From Dehalococcoidia bacterium (GTDB lineage: Bacteria; Chloroflexota; Dehalococcoidia; SZUA-161), in assembly GCA_030619685.1 (NCBI GenBank), contig JAUXAX010000019.1, positions 1 through 33,854 of the forward strand: a stretch of 33,854 nucleotides of DNA. The letters are read 5' to 3'. Both the position numbers and the translations under genes were made by a program. Shown one piece after another: positions 1 to 8,023 of the stretch (position 1 is its first letter; every line of letters starts with the position of its first letter). Below the pieces are notes generated by a model. The model was not told the DNA's origin and ran no database searches. It was given only the letters and a program-made list of their open reading frames with translations.

Positions 1-12
1 CTTAAGGCTCAA
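1..12 (-). CDS. Start of an unidentified gene running off the left edge
   Basis: Only four codons are visible (TTG AGC CTT AAG on the minus strand), so no function can be given. The start is supported by a perfect Shine-Dalgarno sequence, AAGGAGGTGATCC, at positions 26-14, seven bases before the TTG. The gene lies about 60 bases downstream of the amidohydrolase on the same strand and is probably the next gene of the same operon. Confidence 0.5.
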
Positions 13-72
13 TGGATCACCTCCTTGTCCTAGTGCTACCTAATAGGAGGAAGTTGCGCTTCTCAGCCCATC

Positions 73-1002
73 TTAGAGATAAAGCTTGGCAGCGTTATCT
101 CCCAATATGGCGCTGACCTCTGCCTCGGTGAAGGCTATCCCCTCAGGAGCTTTTTGCGGCAGCTCTCTGATCAACTCTGCGTAATCCTTGGTGGACATTA
201 GGGCGGCCACGAAGGGGTTATCGGTGCCGAACAGAACCCTATATGGGCCGAGGCGGTCCAGGGCATGCCTCAGCACTTGACAGAACTTGTGGTAGTTGGC
301 CCTCGCTACATCTTGCCAGGCGGAGATGTCTGTCATCAGATTGTATTTGAGCCCAGCGAGATAGAAGAGCTGCTCATGCCAGCCAAAAGCCATGTGACCG
401 GCAGTCACCGTCAGATTGGGGAAATCCTGCACCACATCGTCGAGGTGTATCGGGTCGCCGTACTTAGCACGGAAGGGGGCTCCACCGAGCTGCCCCGTAT
501 GGCATGTCACCGGGACCCCCAGTTCGGAGACCTTCTCCAGCACGCGGTATGTCCTGGGTTCATTGACGAAGAAACCTGTCTGTGGATAGAGATTCAGCCC
601 TTTGAGGCCCCATTCCTTGATGGCACGCTCTACCAGTTCAACGGCGTCAGGTCTGCGGGGATCAACAGTGGCAAAGGCTACTATCCTGTCGGGGTGCCTG
701 CTTTGGAGGTCTGCATAGGCCTTGAGTTGGCCTTCGAGGGGCACCTTGGGTTCCCCATAGAGAATCCAGTAATCCATGGGCAGCAGGACGGTCTTGTCGA
801 TTCCACCGGCATCCATGTCGCGAATCAGCGCCTCTCCCTCAGGGTCCCACAGAGCAGGGATCAGGCTTCCCCTTATCGTCTCCAAGGGCATTTCCATCCC
901 CAACTGCTTCATACCATTTAGATACATACTGGTTACGGTTTGCCACCATCCCTCGGGGTACCACTCCTGGGCTACCAGATGATAGTGGGCATCGATAAGC
1001 AT
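73..1002 (-). CDS. Amidohydrolase family 2 metal-dependent hydrolase/decarboxylase
   Basis: This 309-residue protein has the pattern of the amidohydrolase-2 (ACMSD-like) TIM-barrel family. An N-terminal DAHYH gives the HxH metal pair (His6, His8). Later come CHTG (His168), AGH (His203) and FGTDNP (Asp261), the usual remaining ligands and the catalytic Asp, and it ends with the common ILGDNAAKLY tail. There is no signal peptide, so it should be cytoplasmic. Family members hydrolyse C-N or C-O bonds or decarboxylate small acids; the substrate cannot be read from sequence. It is preceded by AAAGGAGGAGG five bases before ATG. It is co-directional with the acyl-CoA dehydrogenases 48 bases upstream, so it probably acts on a ring-opened or acidic intermediate of the same pathway. 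The family call is firm; the pathway role is inferred. Confidence 0.88.
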   Translation of the reverse strand: MLIDAHYHLVAQEWYPEGWWQTVTSMYLNGMKQLGMEMPLETIRGSLIPALWDPEGEALIRDMDAGGIDKTVLLPMDYWILYGEPKVPLEGQLKAYADLQSRHPDRIVAFATVDPRRPDAVELVERAIKEWGLKGLNLYPQTGFFVNEPRTYRVLEKVSELGVPVTCHTGQLGGAPFRAKYGDPIHLDDVVQDFPNLTVTAGHMAFGWHEQLFYLAGLKYNLMTDISAWQDVARANYHKFCQVLRHALDRLGPYRVLFGTDNPFVAALMSTKDYAELIRELPQKAPEGIAFTEAEVSAILGDNAAKLYL

Positions 1003-1049
1003 TTCCTCCTCCTTTCTACAATCACAGCCACGAATCTCCTATCAATGAC

Positions 1050-2213
1050 TTAGGGCCTTGGCAGACCCAGGCCAGCGATGGCAATGATTATCCTCTGGAT
1101 CTCATTGCTGCCGCCGCCGATAGCCATCATCAGGGAAAACCTGTATTCCCACTCCATGTATCCGTTAAACGGGGCCCGGGGCTCTCTCTCTAGTTGGCCA
1201 TGTAAACCAAGGATTTGCATCGCTGTATTGGCCAGGCGTCGCTCCAGTTCGCTGGTGAATACCTTGGTGATAGATGCCTCGGCGAAGGGAACAACCCCTT
1301 GACCCAGCAGCCAGGCTACTCGATAGCCGAACAAACGCCCGATCTCGAGGTCGATTGCCAGTTGGGCTAGCCTCTGCCGGATGATCGGGTCCTTGCTCAG
1401 GGGTTTACCATTGTGATGTGTTTCCTTGGCGTACTGCACCAAGTCCTCGAACAAGCGCCGATGTTGTGCTACGGTAGCCCCCATGAAAATCCTCTCATGG
1501 TCTAGTGCGGTAGTGAGGTAGTACCAGCCCTGATTCAGCTCCCCTACGACGGCAGTCTTGGGAACGCGTACGTTATCAAAGAAGACTTCATATAGCGGGT
1601 AGTCCCACATGGTGTCCAGCTTCCCTACCGTAATACCTGGGGTCTTCATGTCGACAATGAACATGCTGAGTCCCCTGTGCTTCTTAGGTACGTTGGGATC
1701 GGTTCTAACCGTCATCCAGGCGTAGTCGGCCTGCCCGGCGAAGCTGGTGAACAGCTTTTGGCCGTTGATGATAAAATCATCCCCATCGGCTACGGCCGTG
1801 GTCTGGCAATTGGCCAGGTCGGAACCAGCGTTCGGTTCTGTGTAGCCCAGGCAAAATACTATCTCGCCCTTTAGAATCCTGGGCAAGAACTCCCTCTTTT
1901 GCTCCTTGCTCCCAACAGCGATGAGTGTAGGGCCCACCATGTTCTGAGCTAGAATATGAGCGCCTGCCGGTGCCCTGTAGTACAGCATCTCTTCGCCATA
2001 GATGAGCTGTTGCGTGTAAGGGCGTCCCAGGCCACCATACTCTTTGGGCCATCCCACGCCTAGCCATCCTTTTTCTGCTAGCTTGCGACTGAAATCGGGA
2101 TTGAACAGTTCCAGTGGCGTCCGCTCCTTACGCTCAAGTCCCAGCTCTTGGCGAAGAAACTGGCGAATCTCCTGTCTGAAGGCTTCCTCTTCTTGAGCAA
2201 ACCCGAAGTCCAT
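1050..2213 (-). CDS. Acyl-CoA dehydrogenase (FadE-type), first of three
   Basis: A full-length 387-residue FAD-dependent acyl-CoA dehydrogenase that would introduce an alpha,beta double bond into an acyl-CoA. Visible are the N-terminal helical domain, the flavin/substrate motif YTEPNAGSDLA near residue 125, the middle beta domain ending NGQKLFTSFAG, and the C-terminal GGGSNEIQR at 366-374. The usual C-terminal catalytic Glu (YEGT in medium-chain enzymes) is replaced by Gly. However, Glu240 in ALDHER sits where isovaleryl-CoA and long-chain dehydrogenases carry their base, so it may be active on a branched or bulky acyl-CoA. GGAGG lies four bases before the ATG. The next gene upstream in the operon, 34 bases away, is another dehydrogenase, and the two may form a heteromer as some actinobacterial FadE pairs do. 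Confidence 0.92.
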   Translation of the reverse strand: MDFGFAQEEEAFRQEIRQFLRQELGLERKERTPLELFNPDFSRKLAEKGWLGVGWPKEYGGLGRPYTQQLIYGEEMLYYRAPAGAHILAQNMVGPTLIAVGSKEQKREFLPRILKGEIVFCLGYTEPNAGSDLANCQTTAVADGDDFIINGQKLFTSFAGQADYAWMTVRTDPNVPKKHRGLSMFIVDMKTPGITVGKLDTMWDYPLYEVFFDNVRVPKTAVVGELNQGWYYLTTALDHERIFMGATVAQHRRLFEDLVQYAKETHHNGKPLSKDPIIRQRLAQLAIDLEIGRLFGYRVAWLLGQGVVPFAEASITKVFTSELERRLANTAMQILGLHGQLEREPRAPFNGYMEWEYRFSLMMAIGGGSNEIQRIIIAIAGLGLPRP

Positions 2214-2247
2214 CGCACCTCCCTTTCGCGCTCCCTCAATATGGGGC

Positions 2248-3381
2248 TTAGAGGCCCATTTGCTGGGCGACTATCTCCCTTTGGAAATCGGTATCCCCGA
2301 AAGCGAGCTCTCCCGTTTTGGCCCTGCGATAGTAGAGCCCTATGTCATGGTCCCTGGTGAGACCGATAGCGCCGTGGCACTGCACAGCCCTTTCTGTGAC
2401 GAACTCATAGGCCTGGTTGATCCATCCCTTAGCTGCCGCAACGTCTGCGGTGGCGGGAAGGCCTTCCCCTACCTTCCAAGCGGCCTTATAAAGGATGTTC
2501 CTGCTGGTGGCAACGTTCGTCCACATGTTGGCGCAGTAGTGCTGGATTACCTGGAAGCTGCCAATAGGCCTGTTGTACTGTACCCTTTCCTTGACATAAT
2601 CGAGGGTCATGTCCATGGCCGCTTCGGCCCCTCCAACCATCTCCGCGCACTTGGCCATGGTAGCCTGCTCTAGAGTTCTGGCCACGATGGGCCAGCCTTT
2701 GTCCAGTTCACCGAGCATGTTCTTCTGGGGGACACTGACATTGTCGAAGACGACCTCGCATAGTTTGTCGTCACCCATGGTGGGAATGACCTCACATTTG
2801 ATGCCGGGGCTCTTGGCATCCACCACAAACAGGGTAATGCCCTCTTCGGGAGTGGCCCCCTCCTTGGTCCTGGTGACGCAAATCATGTAATCGGCGATGT
2901 GGGCATTCTCGACGAAGAGTTTTGTCCCGTTGATAACGAAGCTGTCACCTTGAGCCACCGCCTTTGTCTCCACGCCGGCTGCGTCGTATCTGGCGTTAGC
3001 CTCGGTCAGGGCCATAGTGAGGATCAATTCCCCGCTGGCTATCTTGGGCAGAAACTCCTTCTTCTGTTCCTCGGTGCCCGCAGAGAGGATAGGCAAGCTA
3101 CCCAGGACCACCGTGCAGAAAAAGGGGCCGGGCAGGATGTTGCGCCCCATCTCCTGGAGCAGGATGATGAGGTCCATATAGCCCATTTCCATTCCGTCGT
3201 ACTCCGCGGGGAGTATCAGGCCCATCCACCCCAGTTCCGCCATCTTGCGCCACAGCTCAGGGGAGTAACCCTTCTCGTCCTCCTCCAGCTCCCGAACCAA
3301 TGTCTTGGGGCATTCCTTGGTCAGAAAATCTCGCGCTGTTGTCCGCAGCATTTCCTGTTCTTCAGTCAGGTCGAGATCCAT
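2248..3381 (-). CDS. Acyl-CoA dehydrogenase (FadE-type), second of three
   Basis: A 377-residue acyl-CoA dehydrogenase of a different subfamily from its neighbour. It has a shorter, degenerate flavin motif (LTEANARYDAAG near 125, not EPNAGSD), the well-conserved RVQYNRPIGSFQVIQH stretch near 265-280, and the C-terminal segment QCHGAIGLTRDHDIG. The end AFGDTDFQRE (360-369) lacks the classical catalytic Glu. Glu238 in RTLEQA aligns with the isovaleryl-CoA-dehydrogenase-type base. The altered flavin loop and its position next to a second dehydrogenase suggest that it may be one subunit of a heteromeric enzyme. AAGGAG lies six bases before the ATG. It sits 34 bases before the next dehydrogenase and 36 bases after the thiolase, in one operon. 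Confidence 0.9.
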   Translation of the reverse strand: MDLDLTEEQEMLRTTARDFLTKECPKTLVRELEEDEKGYSPELWRKMAELGWMGLILPAEYDGMEMGYMDLIILLQEMGRNILPGPFFCTVVLGSLPILSAGTEEQKKEFLPKIASGELILTMALTEANARYDAAGVETKAVAQGDSFVINGTKLFVENAHIADYMICVTRTKEGATPEEGITLFVVDAKSPGIKCEVIPTMGDDKLCEVVFDNVSVPQKNMLGELDKGWPIVARTLEQATMAKCAEMVGGAEAAMDMTLDYVKERVQYNRPIGSFQVIQHYCANMWTNVATSRNILYKAAWKVGEGLPATADVAAAKGWINQAYEFVTERAVQCHGAIGLTRDHDIGLYYRRAKTGELAFGDTDFQREIVAQQMGL

Positions 3382-3417
3382 AGCAAACTCCTTCTATAGA
3401 ATTCAGCTATTCAAGAT

Positions 3418-4677
3418 TCAGCTGAGCCAGGCGCGGTGCCCGTCCCAGTATTCTTCCCTTTCCACAACCATCGCTGTGCCCTGGCCAAAGCCTCCACATA
3501 TAGATGCCAGACCATATCTGGAGCCGCGGCGGTTCATCTCATGGGCCAGTGTCCCCACCACCCGCATCCCGCTCACTCCTATAGGATGGCCAATGCACAG
3601 TGCATCTCCGTTGACGTTCATTGTCTCAGGGTCAATTCCCAGTTCCTTTATCAAAACGAGGGGCACTACTGCGAAGGCCTCGTTTGTCTCCCAGAGGTCT
3701 ATGTCCCCTGCGGACAGGCCCGACCTCTCTAATGCTTGTTTGGATGCCAGAGTGGCACTATATCCCATGATTTTAGGGTCACACGCGGCCCAGCCGATAG
3801 ACCTTACGGTGACCATTGGTACCAACCCTAACTCCCTGGCCTTCTCCTCCGGCATAAACACACCCGCTCCAGCTCCGTCGCTCTGTTTAGATGAGCTGGC
3901 GGCAGTGACTGTGCCATTTTCCTTGTAGATAGCTGGAAGGCTGCGCAGCTTCTCGATGGCTGAATCAGGCCTCACATCCTCATCATAGTCGACCATTTTG
4001 ACCGTTCCATCGGCGAACTTACCTTCCATGGGGATTATCTCATGTTTGAACCTGCCCTCGCTGTAGGCTGCAGCGGCCCTTAGATTGCTCCTCAACGCCC
4101 ATTGGTCCTGTTCTTCCCTGGAGATATTGAACATGTCAGCCAGGTTCTCTGCGGTCACACCCATGCCTATCATGGCATTTGGATCGACTATTTCCCACAG
4201 CTTTGGATTCGGTAGGCCGCGTGAAGCTGCACCGGTGGCTATCGCTTCCTTCATCATCGCATCCATGTCTGTGTCAAAGGTAAAGAAGGGGATGGGGAAG
4301 TGAGAGCAGCTCTCGTAGCCCCCGGAGATAACGACGTCCTCCAGGCCCAACTTGATAGCCATAATGCCAAAATGGGCACCGGCCATACTCGAGGTGCATG
4401 CTCGGTCAACGCTCAGCCCACGAGTCTCGAAGGGACAGGTCAGCAAAGCTACACTCCTGCCGGGATTTGCCTGCTCCCCGGTTTGGTTTGGCGAGCCCAT
4501 TGTGATTTCGTCTATTATTGATTTGTCCAGCTTCGTCCGCTTTAGTAGCTCCTCGATCACGATAGACGCCAGATCGTCTCCTCGCATGTGCGAGAAGAAT
4601 CCCGGCCTCTTCGAACTCCCTCTCCCGAACGGGGTTCGCGCAAAGTCTACCATGACTACTTCTCTGAGTTCAGCCAT
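3418..4677 (-). CDS. Thiolase family acetyl-CoA C-acyltransferase
   Basis: A 419-residue thiolase that would cleave a 3-ketoacyl-CoA with CoA to release acetyl-CoA (or propionyl-CoA), closing the beta-oxidation round. All catalytic elements are visible: nucleophilic Cys94 in DRACTSSMAG, NEAF at 332-335, His364 in CIGHPIGVSG, and Cys394 in SICGGFGQG. The loop usually reading TAGNASGINDGA is TAASSSKQSDGAGA (258-271), a variant that may reflect a bulkier substrate. AAGGGGG precedes the ATG by eight bases. It lies between two acyl-CoA dehydrogenase genes with short gaps (36 and 27 bases), consistent with one transcript. The family is certain; degradative rather than synthetic direction is inferred from the neighbours. 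Confidence 0.94.
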   Translation of the reverse strand: MAELREVVMVDFARTPFGRGSSKRPGFFSHMRGDDLASIVIEELLKRTKLDKSIIDEITMGSPNQTGEQANPGRSVALLTCPFETRGLSVDRACTSSMAGAHFGIMAIKLGLEDVVISGGYESCSHFPIPFFTFDTDMDAMMKEAIATGAASRGLPNPKLWEIVDPNAMIGMGVTAENLADMFNISREEQDQWALRSNLRAAAAYSEGRFKHEIIPMEGKFADGTVKMVDYDEDVRPDSAIEKLRSLPAIYKENGTVTAASSSKQSDGAGAGVFMPEEKARELGLVPMVTVRSIGWAACDPKIMGYSATLASKQALERSGLSAGDIDLWETNEAFAVVPLVLIKELGIDPETMNVNGDALCIGHPIGVSGMRVVGTLAHEMNRRGSRYGLASICGGFGQGTAMVVEREEYWDGHRAWLS

Positions 4678-4704
4678 CTAACATTCCCCCTTCAAATCGT
4701 TTTG

Positions 4705-5901
4705 CTACCAGCTTCTCGGTAGGCCAAGGCCCATGGAAGCGACCAGGTTTCTCATGATCTCCGAGGTGCCCCCGCCCATGTTCAGGCCCATAACTTGCTG
4801 ATAGTAGTTCTGGTATCTGCCCATCACCGGTGCCCATCTGGACTCTCTTACTTGCCCATACAGTCCCATAATCTCACAACCGGCATAGTTGAGGCGCTGT
4901 GTTAGCTCCGTGGCGAGGAACTTTGCCCCTGCGGCAAGAGGGGCAGCCGCTATGATGCCTCCCTTAACCTGGTTCCAGACCACTGAGTGGGAGTAGGCAA
5001 GCCCTGCTTCGGTCTCGATTGCCAGCTGGGCCAGTTTATGCCGAACCAGAGGGTTCTTAGCCAGGGGCTCACCGCCCCATTTTGCCTCCTTGCAAAACTG
5101 GACCAAGTCCTCAAGACCTCGTTTAGCGTGCGAGAACAGGTCGATCATGGACCGCTCGAAGTTCGACGTCATTTGGGAAGCTATCCAGCCCTGGTTCTCC
5201 TCGCCCACCCTGTTACGCCCTAGAACGCGAACATCATCCAAGAAGACCTCATTGAACATGTGACCCTTTGCCATGCTATAGAGGGGTTTGACAGTGATAC
5301 CGGGAGTCTTCATATCGACGAGGAAGAAGGAGAGCCCCCGGCTTCTCTTCTCCTCGGGATTTGTCCTGGCAAGCATAAAGCCCCAGTCGGCGCGCTGAGC
5401 CCCGCTGGTCCATATCTTCTGACCGTTAACAATGTAATCGTCACCATCCCTTACAGCACGGGTGGTAAGGCATGCCAGGTCGGAGCCGGCATTCGGCTCG
5501 CTCCACAATTGACACCAGTCCCTCTCCGCCCGCCCCAGAGGAGGCAGGTGTTCCCCCTTTTGCTCATCGTTTGCGCTGACCAGGAGGGTAGGGGCCAGCA
5601 TGCCAATGCCGATGGGATCAAGCCCCATTGCCCTGTGGTATCCCCTGACCTCGTTGAAGATGAACTGCTCTATGAGGGGTGCGTCCCGCCCTCCGTATTC
5701 TTTGGGCCACGCCATGGCTATCCAGCCCTTGGCTGCGAGCTTCTTGCCTAGCTGCTTGTGGAACTCCCAGCAGGCATCAATCTCGAATAGGGCCTCCATG
5801 GATGCCCCCATTTCGGGTGGGCAATTCTTCATCTCTTCCCTGAAGAAGTCATCGAATTCCTTTCTTAACGCCTCTTGTTCTGGTGTATATCCGAAATCCA
5901 C
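4705..5901 (-). CDS. Acyl-CoA dehydrogenase (FadE-type), third of three
   Basis: A 398-residue acyl-CoA dehydrogenase closest in layout to the one ending at 1050. It has WSEPNAGSDLA near 133, NGQKIWTSGAQ near 159, and a C-terminal GGGTSEIMRN (376-385) followed by GLGLPRSW. As in the other two copies, the medium-chain-type catalytic Glu is absent, while Glu249 in SNFERSM occupies the alternative isovaleryl/long-chain position. The start is GTG, with AAGGAG seven bases upstream at about 5909-5914. The gene follows the crotonase by 78 bases. Three non-identical dehydrogenases in one operon suggest several successive desaturations or a heteromeric enzyme. Confidence 0.92.
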   Translation of the reverse strand: MDFGYTPEQEALRKEFDDFFREEMKNCPPEMGASMEALFEIDACWEFHKQLGKKLAAKGWIAMAWPKEYGGRDAPLIEQFIFNEVRGYHRAMGLDPIGIGMLAPTLLVSANDEQKGEHLPPLGRAERDWCQLWSEPNAGSDLACLTTRAVRDGDDYIVNGQKIWTSGAQRADWGFMLARTNPEEKRSRGLSFFLVDMKTPGITVKPLYSMAKGHMFNEVFLDDVRVLGRNRVGEENQGWIASQMTSNFERSMIDLFSHAKRGLEDLVQFCKEAKWGGEPLAKNPLVRHKLAQLAIETEAGLAYSHSVVWNQVKGGIIAAAPLAAGAKFLATELTQRLNYAGCEIMGLYGQVRESRWAPVMGRYQNYYQQVMGLNMGGGTSEIMRNLVASMGLGLPRSW

Positions 5902-5979
5902 CGTTGCGCTCCTTTCTGACTGTGATTGCGGCTACTACATCCCGGAATGGGGTAGCTTCTGGAAACGCAAGACCAGCCG

Positions 5980-6813
5980 CTACTTGCCCTTGAAGACCGG
6001 CTCGCGCTTCTCCAAGAACGCCGTGGCAGCCTCCATGAAGTCCTCGGTGTTGAGGAGCTTCTCCTGGAGATCGACCTCGTACTTCATGTGCTCCAGAATA
6101 TCCGTCCCCGCCATCCCCCTGTGCAGGGCTGCCTTGGCCATCCCCACTGCCAACGGCGGGTTCCTGGCTATCCTCTCCGCCACTCCCCTGGCTGTCTTCA
6201 TCAGGTCATCATGGGGAACGACCCTGCTCACCAGGCCTATTCGGTCGGCTTCGGCAGCATCGATGGTGTCGCCGGTCAGTGTCAGCTCACAAGCCCTGGG
6301 CAGCCCGACGATGCGGGGTAGGGTGAAGGAGCCAGCGGTATCGGGGATAATCCCTCTCTTGACAAATACCATGCTGAACCTGGCCTTATCCGAGGCGATT
6401 ATGATGTCGCAGGCTAGTGCCACTCCAAAGGCAGCGCCAACCACCGCGCCATTTATGGCAGCGATCACTGGCTTGTCCATGTTTCTTATCCTGAGGACGG
6501 TGGCTATCAGCGTTCCCTTGCCATAGGTTTGATCCTCCGGGTCCAGCATCGCCTGAGCTTCCTGCTCTCTACCTGGCTCCTCGACTTGTTTCCCCGGGCT
6601 GGCAAACATGCTAAGGTCTATACCGGTGGAGAAATGCTTGCCGGCCCCGGTCATGATCACTGCCCTGATATCGCTATCCATGCCTACGTCTCTGATCGCG
6701 GCATCGAGCTCGTTCATGAGAAATAGGTCGAAGGCATTGCCTAAGTCGGGGCGATTGAGGGTTATAGTCGCTATCGCACCCTCCTTCTCCAGAATAAGCG
6801 ACCTATAAGCCAT
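5980..6813 (-). CDS. Enoyl-CoA hydratase/isomerase (crotonase fold), PaaG-like
   Basis: A 277-residue crotonase-fold protein. It has the N-terminal LNRPDLGNAF, the oxyanion-hole segments HFSTGIDL (about 60-67) and NGAVVGAAFG (121-130), and ends in the family tail FLEKREPVFKGK. Aligned to rat enoyl-CoA hydratase, Glu144 becomes Gly130 and Glu164 becomes Phe150, so classical hydration is unlikely. Asp158 in GIIPDTAG falls where dienoyl-CoA isomerase- and PaaG-type enzymes carry a catalytic Asp, so double-bond isomerisation is the better guess. AAGGAGGAGG lies three bases before the ATG. It follows a paralogue of the same type by 27 bases, and the pair probably act on different intermediates. 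Confidence 0.88.
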   Translation of the reverse strand: MAYRSLILEKEGAIATITLNRPDLGNAFDLFLMNELDAAIRDVGMDSDIRAVIMTGAGKHFSTGIDLSMFASPGKQVEEPGREQEAQAMLDPEDQTYGKGTLIATVLRIRNMDKPVIAAINGAVVGAAFGVALACDIIIASDKARFSMVFVKRGIIPDTAGSFTLPRIVGLPRACELTLTGDTIDAAEADRIGLVSRVVPHDDLMKTARGVAERIARNPPLAVGMAKAALHRGMAGTDILEHMKYEVDLQEKLLNTEDFMEAATAFLEKREPVFKGK

Positions 6814-6840
6814 TTGCCTCCTCCTTCTTTTCGATCAAAC

Positions 6841-7641
6841 TCAAACCCCCTTGAATACGGGTGGCCTCTTTTCCATGAAGGCTTTGATTCCTTCCTGGAA
6901 ATCCTGTGTCTCGAGGCAAATCTTTTGGGCAAAGGTCTCCAATAGGATCAGTTGCTCCAGGTCCGTGTTCAATGCCCTGGTCGTAGTCCACTTCGTAAGT
7001 TCAAGCGCCATTGGAGCTGCCTGGGCTATCCTTTTTGCCATATCCTTTGTCACCTTCAGGAGATCATCGTGTGGCACCACTTGGTTTACCAGGCCTATCC
7101 GCTCTGCCTCCTTGGCATCGATCCTGTCGCCGGTGTACATGAGTTCCAGCGCCTTTGCCAGCCCCACCAGACGTGGCAGAAAGTAAGTCAATCCATTGTC
7201 TGGGATCAGGCCGGTACGAACAAAGACGTTGGTGAATCGTGCCTTTTCCGAAGCTATTCTTATGTCACAGGCCAAAGCAAAGGAAAAGCCCATTCCAGCA
7301 GCTACCCCGTTCACTGCGGCAAGAGTCGGTTTCTGCAGTTGTGCAAATCTCAGACCTGCTATGCCCACAGGCTCCTTCAACTGCTCTCTCGTCCTTGGCG
7401 GCGCCTCCCCTCCTGGAAGAGCTAGGGTCAGGGTTTCGACAACGTCAGCGCCGGAGCAAAAACCAGGGTCAGCTCCAGTAAGTATCATCACCCTTATCTC
7501 GCTATCGGTACGCACCTCCTCGATTGCTCTACTCAACTCCCACCACATTGCTGGACTGACAGCGTTCAGCTTGTCTGGGCGGTTCAATGTCATTGTGGCA
7601 ATTCCCTCTTCCTTATCGAGGATTATGGTCTCATAACTCAT
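6841..7641 (-). CDS. Enoyl-CoA hydratase/isomerase (crotonase fold), PaaG-like paralogue
   Basis: A 266-residue crotonase-fold protein, paralogous to the gene 27 bases downstream. Oxyanion-hole segments are FCSGAD (61-66) and NGVAAGMGFS (111-120). The two hydratase glutamates are Ser120 and Phe140 here. Asp148 in GLIPDNGLTYFLPRLVG matches the PaaG/dienoyl-CoA isomerase pattern very well, better than in the other copy. AAAGGAGGT lies about eleven bases before ATG, a slightly long spacing that overlaps the end of a small upstream ORF, so translation may be coupled. The likely role is isomerising or rearranging an unsaturated acyl-CoA in the pathway; the substrate is not known. Confidence 0.88.
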   Translation of the reverse strand: MSYETIILDKEEGIATMTLNRPDKLNAVSPAMWWELSRAIEEVRTDSEIRVMILTGADPGFCSGADVVETLTLALPGGEAPPRTREQLKEPVGIAGLRFAQLQKPTLAAVNGVAAGMGFSFALACDIRIASEKARFTNVFVRTGLIPDNGLTYFLPRLVGLAKALELMYTGDRIDAKEAERIGLVNQVVPHDDLLKVTKDMAKRIAQAAPMALELTKWTTTRALNTDLEQLILLETFAQKICLETQDFQEGIKAFMEKRPPVFKGV

Positions 7642-7807
7642 CTCTCAGCAACACCTCCTTTGCTTTGCTCACGGTTGACAGAACCATATCACCAAAGGGA
7701 ATACCATCAAAGGCGGCAAAATCCATTGTCGCCATCTCGCCGTATTTCCCATAAATGCGGGCTCTCCTTACCCAGCCGGTAAGCTTGGCCCTTCCTTTGA
7801 TCAGCAC
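7631..7807 (-). CDS. Small ORF of 58 codons, unidentified, overlaps the next gene
   Basis: An open frame starting at a GTG (7807-7805) and ending at TGA (7633-7631), so its last 11 bases overlap the start of the crotonase. The protein reads as plausible coding sequence (it contains KGRAKLTGWVRRARIYGKYG and later FAAFDGIPFGD, ending KEVLLRDEL) with no membrane segment. I do not recognise a family. An in-frame stop lies 12 codons before the GTG and there is no good ribosome binding site, so it may be the C-terminal remnant of a larger gene whose front was lost in 7808-8023. Its overlap with the next gene carries that gene's ribosome binding site. Confidence 0.4.
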   Translation of the reverse strand: MLIKGRAKLTGWVRRARIYGKYGEMATMDFAAFDGIPFGDMVLSTVSKAKEVLLRDEL

Positions 7808-8023
7808 AGGATTAACCCAAACTCCCGCAAGGGATTAATGGCACCTATGGCTCTGACAAATCCAGAAGGGAACCGCCTCCAGAAATGAGTAACTCTTGAG
7901 TAACTCGGTGGGGCTCTTGACAACTGCCCCTTAAAACCTGGCTAGCATCGCCAGCGAAGTGTTGGCTGTACTACACCGGCAGAAACCAGCCGCCTGTTGC
8001 TGCCGGCAAAACGTTTCTCTCCC
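7808..8023. other. Gene-poor gap with a tandem repeat and a hairpin
   Basis: No convincing gene is seen between the SDR and the small ORF. The stretch holds an 11-base unit (TGAGTAACTCT) repeated twice head to tail at 7886-7907. It also holds a hairpin with a 7-base perfect stem, CCGGCAG/CTGCCGG, at 7976-8006 just after the SDR stop codon. The hairpin has no T-run on the minus strand, so it is at best a weak attenuator. Confidence 0.4.

Noticed and set aside
14..26. GGATCACCTCCTT, identical to the 3' end of 16S rRNA
   Set aside because: The preceding bases do not match 16S rRNA. On the minus strand it is simply a perfect ribosome binding site before a TTG start.
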